This document shows, piece after piece, positions 22,934 to 32,000 of a stretch of DNA of 64,000 bases. This DNA is from Actinoplanes teichomyceticus ATCC 31121 (GTDB lineage Bacteria > Actinomycetota > Actinomycetes > Mycobacteriales > Micromonosporaceae): assembly GCF_003711105.1 (NCBI RefSeq), contig NZ_CP023865.1, positions 3,497,001 through 3,561,000 on the forward strand. The letters are read 5' to 3'. The notes beneath the pieces were generated by a model that saw nothing but the letters and a program-made list of their open reading frames with translations, was not told the origin of the DNA and made no database searches. Each line of letters opens with the position of its first letter. Position 1 is the stretch's first letter. The position numbers and the translations under genes were made by a program.

Positions 22934-25900
22934 GTGACCGTTGACGACACTCGTGCAAAGCCCCGCTCCAGCGTGGAAGACGTCTGGCCGCTGTCGCCGC
23001 TGCAGGAGGGCATGCTTTACCACACCGCCCTGGACGGGGACGGGCCGGACACCTACACCGTGCAGACCGTCTACGGCATCGACGGCCCGCTGGACGCCGG
23101 GCGGCTGAGAGCGTCGTGGCAGGCCCTGGTGGACCGGCATGCCGCCCTGCGGGCCTGCTTCCGCTACGTCAGCGGCGCGCAGATGGTGCAGGTCATTCAG
23201 CGGGACGTCGAGCTCCCGTGGCGGGAGACCGACCTGTCCGGGCTGCCGGAGGACCTCGCCGACGGTGAGGTGGCCCGCCTGGCGGAGCAGGAGATGGCCG
23301 AGCGCCTGCGCCTGGAGGCCGCGCCGCTGATGAAACTGCACCTGATCCGGCTCGGCCCGCAGCGCCACCGGCTCGTGCACACCCTGCACCACGTGCTGGT
23401 GGACGGCTGGTCGATGCCGATCCTGCACCGTGAGCTCGCGGCGATCTACGCGGCGGGCGGGGACGCGTCCGGGCTGCCGCCCGCGGTGTCGTACCGCGAC
23501 TATCTGGCCTGGCTGGGCCGGCAGGACAAGGAGTCGGCGCGGGCGGCGTGGCGGGACGCGCTCGCCGGGCTGGACACCCCGACCACGGTCGCGCCGGCCG
23601 ATCCGGCCCGCGTGCCGGACATCGACACGGCGATGGTGGAGCTGTCCCCCGAGCTGACCGACGACCTGCTCCGGCTGGCGCGTGGCCACGACCTCACGCT
23701 CAACACCGTCGTGCAGGGCGTGTGGGCGGTCGTGCTGGCGCAGCTGGCCGGCCGTACCGACGTGGTGTTCGGCGCGACCGCCTCGGGGCGGCCGGCCGAG
23801 CTGGCCGGGGTGGAGGCGATGGTCGGGCTGCTGCTGGCCACCCTGCCGGTGCGGGTCCGGCTCGACGGGCGCCAGCGGGTCGTCGACATGCTCGCCGACC
23901 TGCAGCGCGACCAGTCGGCGCTGCGCGCGCACCAGCATCTCGGGCTGCAGGAGGTGCAGGCCGTCGTCGGGCCCGGAGCGGTCTTCGACACGCTGGTCAT
24001 CTACGAGAACTTCCCGCGTACGGGCCTCGGCGGATCGGCCGACGACGGCCTGGTCATGCGGCCGGTGCAGAAGGGGCGCGACTCCTCGCACTACCCGTTC
24101 ACACTGGTCACCGGTCCGGGCGAGCGGATGCCGGTGATCCTCTACTACGACCGGGGGCTGTTCGACCAGGCGGCCGCCACATCGGTGCTCGGCGCGATCG
24201 TCCGCGTGCTGGAGCGGCTGGTCGCCGAGCCCGGTGTGCTCGTCGGCCGGCTGACGCTGCTGGGCGAGGCCGAGCGCGCCGTGGTGGTCGACGACTGGAA
24301 CGCGACCGCGGGCCCGGTCCCCGGCGACTCCATGGTCGAGCTGTTCGACCGGCGGGTGGCCGCCGCGCCGGACACGGTGGCGATCACCGACGCCGACGGC
24401 GCCGACCTCACCTATGCCGAGGTCGATCAGGCGTCGAACCGGTTGGCGGCCCACCTCGCCGATCGGGGCGTCCGCCGCGGCGACCGCGTCGGGGTGGCCG
24501 TGGAGCGGTCCGCGGACCTGCCGATCGTGTTCCTGGCGATCTGGAAGGCCGGCGCCGCGTACGTCCCGGTGGACGTCGGGTACCCGGCCGAGCGGATCGC
24601 GCTGATCCTCGCCGGCTCCGCGGTCTCGACGGTGATCTGTACGCAGGCCACCGAGGCGGCGGTGCCGCAGAACGTGCCGCAGCGCGCCACGATCGTCCTC
24701 GATGCGCCGCCGACGCGGGCGGCCGTGGACGCCTGTGCCGGCACCGCGCCGACGTTCCGGCCGAGCGCCGCCGACCTGGCGTACGTCATGTACACCTCGG
24801 GCTCCACCGGCGTCCCGAAGGGCGTGGCCGTCCCGCACGGCGCGGTCGCCGGCCTGGCCGGCGACGCGGGCTGGCGGATCGGCCCCGGCGACGGCGTGCT
24901 GATGCACGCGACGCACGTGTTCGACCCCTCGCTCTACGAGATGTGGGTGCCGCTGGCCACGGGTGGCCGGGTCCTGGTGGCCGCTCCCGGAGTGGTCGAC
25001 GCGGGCGGGATCCGGCAGGCCGTGGCACGCGGCGCGACCGCCGTCCACCTCACCGCCGGCACCTTCCGCGCGCTGGCGGAGGCGTCCCCGGACTGTTTCG
25101 CCGGCCTGCGCGAGGTCGGCACCGGCGGCGACGTGGTGCCCGCGCACACCGTGGCCCACCTGCGGCGGGCCCAGCCACAGCTGCGGGTGCGCAACACGTA
25201 CGGGCCGACCGAGACCACCCTGTGCGCCACCTGGAAGCCGATCGAGCCGGGCGCGCAGCTCGGGCCGGAGCTGCCGATCGGCCGTCCGATGACCAACCGC
25301 AGGATCTACATCCTGGACGCCTTCCTGCGCCCGGTCGCCCCCGGGGTGGCCGGCGAGCTGTACATCGCCGGCACCGGACTGGCCCGCGGATATCTCTCCC
25401 GGCCGGACCTGACCGCCGAGCGGTTCGTGGCGTGTCCGTTCCTCGCCGGCGAGCGCATGTACCGGACCGGGGACCTGGCGCGCTGGAACCGCGACGGCGA
25501 GGTGGTCTTCCTCGGGCGCGCCGACGACCAGGTGAAGATCCGCGGCTACCGGGTGGAGCTGGCCGAGGTGGAGGCGGTGCTGGCGGCCCAGCCGGGAGTC
25601 CGCGAGGCGGTCGTCGTGGCCCGCGAGGACCGGCCGGGCGAACGGCGTCTGGTCGGCTACGTCGTCTCCGACGCCGGTGAGCTGGACACCGAACAGATCC
25701 GCCAGCAGATGGCCCGGGTGCTGCCCGGCTACATGGTTCCGGTGGCGGTCATCGGGCTGGTCAGCCTGCCGATCACCGCCAACAGCAAGGTGGACCGCCG
25801 GGCCCTGCCCGCCCCGGACCTCGCCGGCCACGCGTCGGCGAAGGCGCCGGAGAGCGCGACCGAGAAGGTGCTGTGCGCGCTCTACGCCGAGATCCTCGGC

Positions 25901-28531
25901 GTCGAGCGGGTGGGCGTCGACGACGCCTTCCACGACCTGGGCGGCAGTTCGGCGCTGGCCATGCGGCTGATCGCGCGGATCCGCGAGGAGCTGGGCGTGG
26001 ACCTGCCGATCCGCCAGCTGTTCTCCTCGCCCACACCCGCGGGGGTGGCCCGGGCGCTGGCCGCGAAGTCGCGCCCCGCGCTGGAGGCGGTCACCCGGCC
26101 GGAGCGGGTGCCGCTCACCGCCCGGCAGCTGCGCGCCTGGCTGCTGGCCCGCCCGTCGGAGGAGACCCGGGGCCGGCACCTCTCGGTCGCGCTGCGCCTG
26201 CGCGGCCGGCTGGACGTGGCCGCCCTGGAGGCGGCGCTGCGCGACGTCGCGGCCCGGCACGAGATCCTGCGGACCACCTTCCCGGGCGACGCGCAGACCG
26301 TCCACCAGCACATCCACGACGCCGCGCCGGTCCGGCTGACGCCGGTCCCGGCCACCGAGGAGGACCTCCCCGCACGGCTGGCCGAGCGGGGCGAGCAGCT
26401 GTTCGACCTCACCCGGGACATGCCGTGGCGGTGCGAGCTCTTCGCGCTGTCGGAGAAGGAGCACGTGCTGTCGGTGACGGTGCACCGCATCGCCGCCGAC
26501 GACGACTCGATGGACGTGTTCTTCCGGGACCTCGCGGCCGCGTACGGCGCGCGGCGGGCCGGCCGGGCCCCGGAGCGCGCGCCGCTGGCCCTGCAGTTCG
26601 CCGACTACGCGATCTGGGAGCAGCGGCTGCTCGACGGCGAGCGCGAGCAGGACAGCCTGATCAACGACCAGATCACCTTCTGGCGCAACCACCTGGCCGG
26701 CATCGACCAGGAGACCGTGCTGCCGTTCGACCGAGCGCGGCCGGCCATCCCGTCGCGCCGGGCCGGCACGGTCGCGCTGCGGCTGGACGCCGGTCCGCAC
26801 GCCCGGCTGGCCGAGGCGGTGGAATCGGCCGGCGCGGACATGCCGCAGCTCGTGCAGGCCGCGCTGGCCATGCTGCTGACCCGGTACGGCGCGGGCACCG
26901 ACCTGGTGATCGGCACGACGCTGCCGCGCGACGAGGACCTGATCGACCTGGAGCCGATGATCGGGCCGTTCGCCCGGCCGTTCCCGGTGCGTACCGACCT
27001 GTCGGCGGATCCGACCTTCCTGGAGGTCGTCGCCCGGGTGCAGGAGGCGGTCCGCGAGGCGCGCCAGCACCTGGACGTGCCCTTCGAGAAGATTCCCGAG
27101 CTGCTGGCCCTGCCCGGCTCGCTGTCGCGCCACCCGGTGTACCAGGTCGGGCTGCAGGTGCGCGAGGAGGACAACGGCGCGTGGGACGCCGCGGAACTGC
27201 CCGCCCTGCGCACCAGCGTCGAACCCACCGGGGTCGAGGCCATCGAGCTGGACCTGGCGTTCGCGCTCACCGAGCGCCGCAACGACGATGACGACGAGGA
27301 CGGCATCGAGGGCGCCCTGCACTATGCCGCCGACCTGTTCGACCACGACACGGCCGCGTCGCTGGCCCGGCGGCTGGTCCGCGTCCTGGAACAGGTGGCC
27401 GAGGATCCCGGGCGGCGGATCAGCGACCTGGACATCCTCCTCGACGACGCCGAGCGCGGCGCTCCGGCGATCGCGCCGGCGCGCTGGGCCGGGGCGGTGC
27501 CGGCGGCGGTCGCCGACCTGGTCGCGGCCGGCCCGCTCGGTGCGCTGGTGCTCGACGAGGCACAGCGCCCGGTGGCGCCCGGGACCGTCGGCGACCTGTG
27601 GGTGACCGGTCCCGCGGTGGACGCGGACACCGGCGGCCGGCCGAGCGTGCCGTGTCCGTTCGGGACCCCGGGGCACCGGATGCTGCACACCGGTCTGCTC
27701 GCCCGTAAGTCGCCGGCCAGGACGCTGGTCGTCGTGGGGGAGCGGCGCGGGGCGAGCGCCTCGGCGAAGACCGGTGACTACGAGGTGCTGCTGCCGCTGC
27801 GCGCCGCGGGTGACCGGGCGCCGCTGTTCTGCATCCACGCCAGCGGCGGCCTGAGCTGGAACTACGGTCCGCTGCTGCGGCACCTGCCGCCGAACCAGCC
27901 GGTCTACGGGGTGCAGGCGCGTGGCCTGGCCCGTACCGAGCCGCTGCCCGGCAGCGTGGAGGAGATGGCCGCCGATTACGTCGAGCAGATCCGCACCGTG
28001 CAGCCGACCGGGCCGTACCACCTGCTCGGCTGGTCTCTGGGCGGGCGGATCGCGCAGGCGATGGCCGTGCTGCTGGAGGCGGACGGGGAGAAGGTCGGCC
28101 TGCTCGCCCTGCTCGACGCCTATCCCGTCTACATGGGAAGGAAGGCCACCGGCACGGTCACCGAGGAGGCCGCCCGCGACGAAGACGCCCTGGAACGGCG
28201 CAAGCAGCAGGAACTGGAGCTCGCCGGTCAGCTGGTCCAGGGGGCCGGCGCCCGGTCCCGCTTGGAGGCGGTCATGCGCAACCTCTGGGAGGTCGGGCCG
28301 GCCCACACCGCCTCGCCGTTCGCCAGTGATGTCCTCCTCTTCGTCGCCTCCGTGGACCGTCCCGCGCATCTGCCGGTGTCCGAGGCGATAGCCAGCTGGA
28401 AAGACTTCACCGGGGGGACGATCGAGCCCCACGAGATCGCGACCAACCACTACGAGATGGTGCAGCCCGCGGCGTTGGCCCAGATCGGGGCCATCGTCGC
28501 CGAGAAACTCCGGTCCCGGCCGGATGCGTGA
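22934..28531 (+). CDS. teiD: Glycopeptide NRPS, module 7 with X and thioesterase domains (C-A-T-X-TE)
   Basis: Terminal synthetase, 1865 residues. C7 (LHHVLVDG ~151), A7 (YTSGSTG ~619), T7 (HDLGGSS ~995, unlike the LGGDS of the other six carriers), X domain (~1055-1490), TE (~1610-1865; GWSLGG with the nucleophile serine ~1700). The A7 code DPYHGGTLC is the classic Dpg code. The X domain is condensation-like, but its active-site motif reads HRIAADD instead of HHxxxDG, so it should be catalytically dead. In this family it recruits the Oxy P450s to the carrier-bound heptapeptide. The TE then releases the crosslinked peptide. GTG start with AAGGAG ten bases upstream. The final codons lie inside the 209-bp repeat that also carries mbtH. 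Confidence 0.96.
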   Translation: MTVDDTRAKPRSSVEDVWPLSPLQEGMLYHTALDGDGPDTYTVQTVYGIDGPLDAGRLRASWQALVDRHAALRACFRYVSGAQMVQVIQRDVELPWRETDLSGLPEDLADGEVARLAEQEMAERLRLEAAPLMKLHLIRLGPQRHRLVHTLHHVLVDGWSMPILHRELAAIYAAGGDASGLPPAVSYRDYLAWLGRQDKESARAAWRDALAGLDTPTTVAPADPARVPDIDTAMVELSPELTDDLLRLARGHDLTLNTVVQGVWAVVLAQLAGRTDVVFGATASGRPAELAGVEAMVGLLLATLPVRVRLDGRQRVVDMLADLQRDQSALRAHQHLGLQEVQAVVGPGAVFDTLVIYENFPRTGLGGSADDGLVMRPVQKGRDSSHYPFTLVTGPGERMPVILYYDRGLFDQAAATSVLGAIVRVLERLVAEPGVLVGRLTLLGEAERAVVVDDWNATAGPVPGDSMVELFDRRVAAAPDTVAITDADGADLTYAEVDQASNRLAAHLADRGVRRGDRVGVAVERSADLPIVFLAIWKAGAAYVPVDVGYPAERIALILAGSAVSTVICTQATEAAVPQNVPQRATIVLDAPPTRAAVDACAGTAPTFRPSAADLAYVMYTSGSTGVPKGVAVPHGAVAGLAGDAGWRIGPGDGVLMHATHVFDPSLYEMWVPLATGGRVLVAAPGVVDAGGIRQAVARGATAVHLTAGTFRALAEASPDCFAGLREVGTGGDVVPAHTVAHLRRAQPQLRVRNTYGPTETTLCATWKPIEPGAQLGPELPIGRPMTNRRIYILDAFLRPVAPGVAGELYIAGTGLARGYLSRPDLTAERFVACPFLAGERMYRTGDLARWNRDGEVVFLGRADDQVKIRGYRVELAEVEAVLAAQPGVREAVVVAREDRPGERRLVGYVVSDAGELDTEQIRQQMARVLPGYMVPVAVIGLVSLPITANSKVDRRALPAPDLAGHASAKAPESATEKVLCALYAEILGVERVGVDDAFHDLGGSSALAMRLIARIREELGVDLPIRQLFSSPTPAGVARALAAKSRPALEAVTRPERVPLTARQLRAWLLARPSEETRGRHLSVALRLRGRLDVAALEAALRDVAARHEILRTTFPGDAQTVHQHIHDAAPVRLTPVPATEEDLPARLAERGEQLFDLTRDMPWRCELFALSEKEHVLSVTVHRIAADDDSMDVFFRDLAAAYGARRAGRAPERAPLALQFADYAIWEQRLLDGEREQDSLINDQITFWRNHLAGIDQETVLPFDRARPAIPSRRAGTVALRLDAGPHARLAEAVESAGADMPQLVQAALAMLLTRYGAGTDLVIGTTLPRDEDLIDLEPMIGPFARPFPVRTDLSADPTFLEVVARVQEAVREARQHLDVPFEKIPELLALPGSLSRHPVYQVGLQVREEDNGAWDAAELPALRTSVEPTGVEAIELDLAFALTERRNDDDDEDGIEGALHYAADLFDHDTAASLARRLVRVLEQVAEDPGRRISDLDILLDDAERGAPAIAPARWAGAVPAAVADLVAAGPLGALVLDEAQRPVAPGTVGDLWVTGPAVDADTGGRPSVPCPFGTPGHRMLHTGLLARKSPARTLVVVGERRGASASAKTGDYEVLLPLRAAGDRAPLFCIHASGGLSWNYGPLLRHLPPNQPVYGVQARGLARTEPLPGSVEEMAADYVEQIRTVQPTGPYHLLGWSLGGRIAQAMAVLLEADGEKVGLLALLDAYPVYMGRKATGTVTEEAARDEDALERRKQQELELAGQLVQGAGARSRLEAVMRNLWEVGPAHTASPFASDVLLFVASVDRPAHLPVSEAIASWKDFTGGTIEPHEIATNHYEMVQPAALAQIGAIVAEKLRSRPDA

Positions 28532-28724
28532 GAGGACACGATGATGACCAATCCGTTCGACAACGAGGACGGTTCCTTCCTCGTGCTCGTCAACGGCGAG
28601 GGCCAGCATTCGCTGTGGCCGGCTTTCGCCGAGGTCCCGGACGGCTGGACGGGGGTCCACGGTCCGGCCTCCCGGCAGGATTGTCTCGGCTACGTCGAGC
28701 AGAACTGGACGGACCTGCGGCCCA
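28516..28724 (+). repeat. 209-bp perfect direct repeat, copy 1 (teiD end plus mbtH)
   Basis: Identical base for base to 34006-34214 (offset 5490). It spans the last codons and stop of teiD, the spacer with the ribosome site, and the first 61 codons of mbtH. Outside these limits the two loci diverge at once on the left and gradually on the right. Confidence 0.97.
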
Positions 28725-28753
28725 AGAGTCTGATCTCGCAGATCAGCGACTGA
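28541..28753 (+). CDS. mbtH: MbtH-like NRPS accessory protein, copy 1
   Basis: 70-residue MbtH-family protein, a small chaperone that binds and activates NRPS adenylation domains. Family features are present: NPFDNEDG at the N-terminus, the conserved serine-leucine-tryptophan-proline patch (HSLWP), P-x-GW, and the NWTDLRP ending. It begins nine bases after the teiD stop, so it is probably in the NRPS operon. Two tandem ATG codons make the start ambiguous by one residue. It is identical to the second copy (34031) through residue 61, then ends KSLISQISD instead of [10 protein letters not shown] Tyr-activating or Hpg-activating A domain is the usual client; which ones need it here cannot be read from sequence. 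Confidence 0.95.
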
Positions 28754-28755
28754 GC

Positions 28756-28784
28756 GTCCAGCTGCTCAATGCGGCCGGTTGGAC
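28756..28784. promoter_or_regulatory. Predicted StrR-type (Tei15*) operator upstream of the deacetylase
   Basis: GTCCAG-N17-TTGGAC, matching the GTCCAR-N17-TTGGAC consensus, starting two bases after the mbtH stop. Its right half-site is inside the left arm of the hairpin at 28773-28810, so operator and hairpin share bases. It would serve the deacetylase-mannosyltransferase genes downstream. Confidence 0.75.
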
Positions 28785-28810
28785 GAGCGTTGACGCTCGT
28801 CCGACCGGCC
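28773..28810 (+). terminator. Long hairpin after mbtH, likely terminator of the NRPS operon
   Basis: Two 18-base arms (28773-28790 and 28793-28810) pair along their whole length with one G-U pair and a two-base loop. There is no T-tract, which is common in actinomycetes. The rest of the gap to the deacetylase gene (28811-29058) is GC-rich, and I see no gene in it. Confidence 0.65.
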
Positions 28811-29058
28811 GGCAACGTCTTCCGGCTCGCGCGCCTGCACGACGACGGGTCGGCGGGCGGGACCGGGCGCCGCTGCCGATGCCCGCGTCTCGGCGACGCG
28901 CCACCGCGCACGGACCCGGTCGTCTGCGGCGCGCACCGGCGCCGCCGAAGCGGGCGCGTTCCCGGTGCCGGCTGCCGGACCGGGCGGCGAGGATGTGGCG
29001 CGACCTGTCCAACCGTCACCGGTTGTAGGCCGGCAATGGTGTCACCAAACTGATCCCC

Positions 29059-29880
29059 ATGCCTCACGACCCCGGTGCAACCCGGCTCCTGGCAATTTCC
29101 CCTCATCTGGACGACGCGGTTCTGTCTTTCGGGGCCGGTCTGGCCCAGGCGGCACAGGACGGCGCGAATGTGCTCGTCTATACGGTATTTGCCGGCGCCG
29201 CACAGCCTCCTTATTCCCCGGCGGCGCAGCGAATGCACACGATCTGGGGCCTCGCGCCGGACGACGACGCGGTGCTCTACCGCCGGAAAGAAGACATCGC
29301 CGCTCTTGATCACCTGAGGGTGGCTCATCGGCACGGCCGGTTCCTCGACTCCATCTACCGTAAGTTGCCGGACGGTCGTTGGCTGACCGCCCATGTGGAG
29401 GGCAGGCAGAAGCTGGCCGTCAACGATCACTCGCCGGACAGCGACCATGACCTGGTTGGCGAGGTGGCGGACGACATCAGGTCGATCATCGACGAGTTCG
29501 ACCCGACGCTTGTCGTCACCTGTGCGGCCATCGGCGAACACCCCGACCATGAGGCGACGCGAGATGCCGCGCTGTTCGCCACGCACGAGAAGAACGTTCC
29601 GGTACGGCTGTGGGAGGACCTGCCGTATGCGGTCTTCAAATCAGGTGCGGTCGAATTGCCGCAGGGTTTTCGTCTCGGCTCTGCGGATGTCAGCTCGGTG
29701 AAGCCGGAGATGCGGTCGCAGAAATTCCAAGCTGTGGAGCGGTATTCGTCTCAAATGGTGCTGCTCAACGGAAGTGAAAACAATCTGTTCGACCGGCTGG
29801 ACGAGCATGCTCGGCAGAATGCACCACACGGCGGATACGGCGAGACGACCTGGCCGGTCGTCCGCAGCGACGACAGCTGA
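29059..29880 (+). CDS. tei2*: LmbE/PIG-L-type zinc deacetylase of the glycopeptide GlcNAc
   Basis: 273 residues, LmbE family. The zinc site is visible as PHLDDA (His16, Asp19) and GEHPDH (His161, His164). In teicoplanin biosynthesis the homologue Orf2*/Tei2* removes the acetyl group from the GlcNAc on the pseudoaglycone so that the amine can receive a fatty acyl chain. This agrees with the N-acyltransferase at 42488. ATG start at 29059; no strong Shine-Dalgarno is seen. It is the first gene after the hairpin and operator at 28756-28810, and therefore probably opens a new transcription unit. No signal peptide is seen, so it acts in the cytoplasm. Confidence 0.92.
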   Translation: MPHDPGATRLLAISPHLDDAVLSFGAGLAQAAQDGANVLVYTVFAGAAQPPYSPAAQRMHTIWGLAPDDDAVLYRRKEDIAALDHLRVAHRHGRFLDSIYRKLPDGRWLTAHVEGRQKLAVNDHSPDSDHDLVGEVADDIRSIIDEFDPTLVVTCAAIGEHPDHEATRDAALFATHEKNVPVRLWEDLPYAVFKSGAVELPQGFRLGSADVSSVKPEMRSQKFQAVERYSSQMVLLNGSENNLFDRLDEHARQNAPHGGYGETTWPVVRSDDS

Positions 29881-29925
29881 CTTCTGACCTCCCGCCATCG
29901 ACGCCGTATCACGCCTGGAGGTTAC

Positions 29926-31707
29926 GTGGTGTCCGAAACACTCACTCATCCGCCGTCCCAGGATTCCGCGCCCGAGAGCCGGCCTCACCGCTGGGCGGTA
30001 TGGCGCTCACCGGCCGGTCAGCCGGCGTGGGCCCGGCCCGCGCTGCTGGGCATCGCGCTCGTCGCGGCGGTGCTGTATGCCTGGAACCTGCGGCTGGTCG
30101 ACTACGCGCCGCGGTACGCGGACGCCGTCAAGAGCATGTCCGGGAGCTGGCGCGCGTTCCTGTACGGCGCCGTCGACCCGGAGGCGACGTACACGCTCGA
30201 CAAGCTGGCCGGCTCCTTCGTGCCCCAGGTCGTCTCGGCCAAGATCTTCGGTTATCACGCGTGGTCCCTGGCGTTGCCGCAGGTGATCGAGGGCGTGATC
30301 GCGGTGCTGGTGATGTACCGGGTCGTACGGCGGTGGGTGGGCGTGGTGCCCGGCCTGCTCGCCGCCGGCATCTTCACCCTGACCCCGGTCGCCGCGTCCA
30401 TGTTCGGGCACAGCATGGAGGACGGCGCACTGGTCATGTGCCTGGTGCTCGCCGTCGACGCGTATCAGCGCGCGGTCCTGGAAGGGCGGCTCCGGTCACT
30501 GATCGGGGCCGGTGTCTGGGTCGGGCTGGGCTTCCAGGCCAAGATGGTGCAGGCGTGGATGATTCTGCCCGCCCTGGCGGTCGGCTACCTGCTGACCGCG
30601 CCGATCGAGCTGCGCCGCCGGGTGCGGCATCTCGGGGCCGCCGGGGCGGTGATGCTGGCGGTGTCGCTGTCGTGGGTCATGCTCTACACCCTCACGCCGG
30701 CCAGCGATCGGCCCTACATCAGTGGCACCACGAACAACAACGCCTTCGCCATGGTGTTCGGATACAACGGTCTCGGCCGTGTGGGCATCAACCTGCCCGG
30801 CGCCGAGGAGGTCAACGGTCGTAACGGCGTGCCGGCGCCCGGTCCGCTGGGCGGCCCGGAGGGCGAGGGCCAGAGGGGAACGGTCGGCACGAAGGCCCAG
30901 GACCAGAGGGGAACGGTCGGCACGAAGGCCCAGGACCAGAGGGGAACGGTCGGCACGAAGGCCCAGGACCAGAGGGGAACGGTCGGCACGAAGGCCCAGG
31001 ACCAGAAGGGAATGGTCGGGCCGAAGGCCCATGGAGGACCGCCGATGGGACCGGGCGCGCTCCCCGAGGGATACGAGTCCAAGATGGAGAGCAGGGCCGA
31101 TCCGATGGGTTGGACCAAGCTGTTCGACGGTCACCTCGGCGTCGCGATCGGCTGGCTCTTTCCGCTGACTCTGCTCGCCCTGCTGTGCGGGTTGTGGTGG
31201 CGCCGCCGGGCCGAGCGCACCGATCCGGTGCGCGGCGGGCTGGTGATGTGGGGGGTGTGGCTGGTGACCTTCGGCTTTGTCTTCAGTGCGAGCGCTGTCG
31301 CGCACACCGCCTACGTGGCCTCGCTGGCGCCGGCGATCGCGGCCGTCTCCGCCCTCGGCATCGTGATGTTCGGGCGGGCGTATCGGCGCGGCGGCAGGCA
31401 GGGCTGGATACTGCCGCTCGCGGTCGCGGTCCAACTGGCCTGGGCCGCCTGGCTGTGGTCGCACTACCCGAACTTCCTCCCCTGGGCGAGATGGGGCACG
31501 CTCCTGCTCGGCGTGGCCGCCCTTGTCGGGCTGGTCCTGGCGCGCGTGACCAGGACCGCCTCCTCCGCGCTGGTCGCGGCCGCGCTCGCCGTCGGCGTCG
31601 GCGTCATGCTGGCCGCGCCCGCCACGTATGCCGTCTCGGTGCTCGATCCCGATTACTCCGGCAACTCCTTCGATGCCAACGCGGGACCGGCCTCGGGCAC
31701 CGCGTAA
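29926..31707 (+). CDS. tei3*: Membrane GT-C mannosyltransferase (PMT/ArnT-like) for Dpg7
   Basis: 593-residue polytopic membrane protein of the PMT/ArnT superfamily. The first loop carries the family acidic patch (LVDYAPRYADAVKS) and about ten hydrophobic segments follow. In teicoplanin the equivalent protein transfers mannose from a polyprenyl carrier to the dihydroxyphenylglycine at residue 7, outside the membrane. Around residues 316-370 a low-complexity hydrophilic loop is built from a 33-bp tandem repeat (unit QRGTVGTKAQD). Tandem GTG codons at 29926 and 29929, after GGAGGTTACG, are the possible starts. It sits 45 bp after the deacetylase, probably in the same operon. The repeat is unlikely to be catalytic and may vary in copy number. 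Confidence 0.9.
   Translation: MVSETLTHPPSQDSAPESRPHRWAVWRSPAGQPAWARPALLGIALVAAVLYAWNLRLVDYAPRYADAVKSMSGSWRAFLYGAVDPEATYTLDKLAGSFVPQVVSAKIFGYHAWSLALPQVIEGVIAVLVMYRVVRRWVGVVPGLLAAGIFTLTPVAASMFGHSMEDGALVMCLVLAVDAYQRAVLEGRLRSLIGAGVWVGLGFQAKMVQAWMILPALAVGYLLTAPIELRRRVRHLGAAGAVMLAVSLSWVMLYTLTPASDRPYISGTTNNNAFAMVFGYNGLGRVGINLPGAEEVNGRNGVPAPGPLGGPEGEGQRGTVGTKAQDQRGTVGTKAQDQRGTVGTKAQDQRGTVGTKAQDQKGMVGPKAHGGPPMGPGALPEGYESKMESRADPMGWTKLFDGHLGVAIGWLFPLTLLALLCGLWWRRRAERTDPVRGGLVMWGVWLVTFGFVFSASAVAHTAYVASLAPAIAAVSALGIVMFGRAYRRGGRQGWILPLAVAVQLAWAAWLWSHYPNFLPWARWGTLLLGVAALVGLVLARVTRTASSALVAAALAVGVGVMLAAPATYAVSVLDPDYSGNSFDANAGPASGTA
30871..31035 (+). repeat. 33-bp in-frame tandem repeat, four exact units plus one decayed
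   Basis: Units at 30871, 30904, 30937 and 30970 are identical; a fifth at 31003 is degenerate. Each encodes eleven residues (QRGTVGTKAQD) in a loop of the mannosyltransferase, so gain or loss of a unit keeps the frame. Confidence 0.97.
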
Positions 31708-31927
31708 GGCGAGCCGGTGGATCCGTCACCGCCCCGCGGGCTGCGTTTCCGCGCCCGGCTCGGCCGGCCTTTGACATCGGCGCGGGTCTTCGGCTGCCAC
31801 CCGTGGTCGCTGACCCTTCCGCTTCGGACGGCGCCCGCCGGCGCCGGCATCGCCCGCTCGGTGCCTTCCCCGCCGCCTCGTCGGCGGTGCCGGCGCTCGT
31901 CGCGGGTCAGGAATGTTCGCCCGGTCC

Positions 31928-32000
31928 TACTCGTGGACATCGGGTCCGATCCCCAGGATGGGATCGATGACTTAGCGAGTCGTGTGAGAGAGGTGCTTCT
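31928..32000 (+). promoter_or_regulatory. Leader of the ABC exporter, duplicated upstream of teiA
   Basis: This stretch aligns to 883-955 before the ABC remnant: shared CTCGTGGACATCGG, a GAT.GGGA.CG block and a GTGAGAG ribosome-site region. The operator seen at 852-880 is not preserved in the corresponding bases here (about 31898-31926). Confidence 0.6.

Noticed and set aside
22796..28660. 1954-codon open frame on the minus strand opposite teiD
   Set aside because: Same shadow effect; it spans the teiD gene and both its borders and has no start or ribosome site of its own that makes sense.
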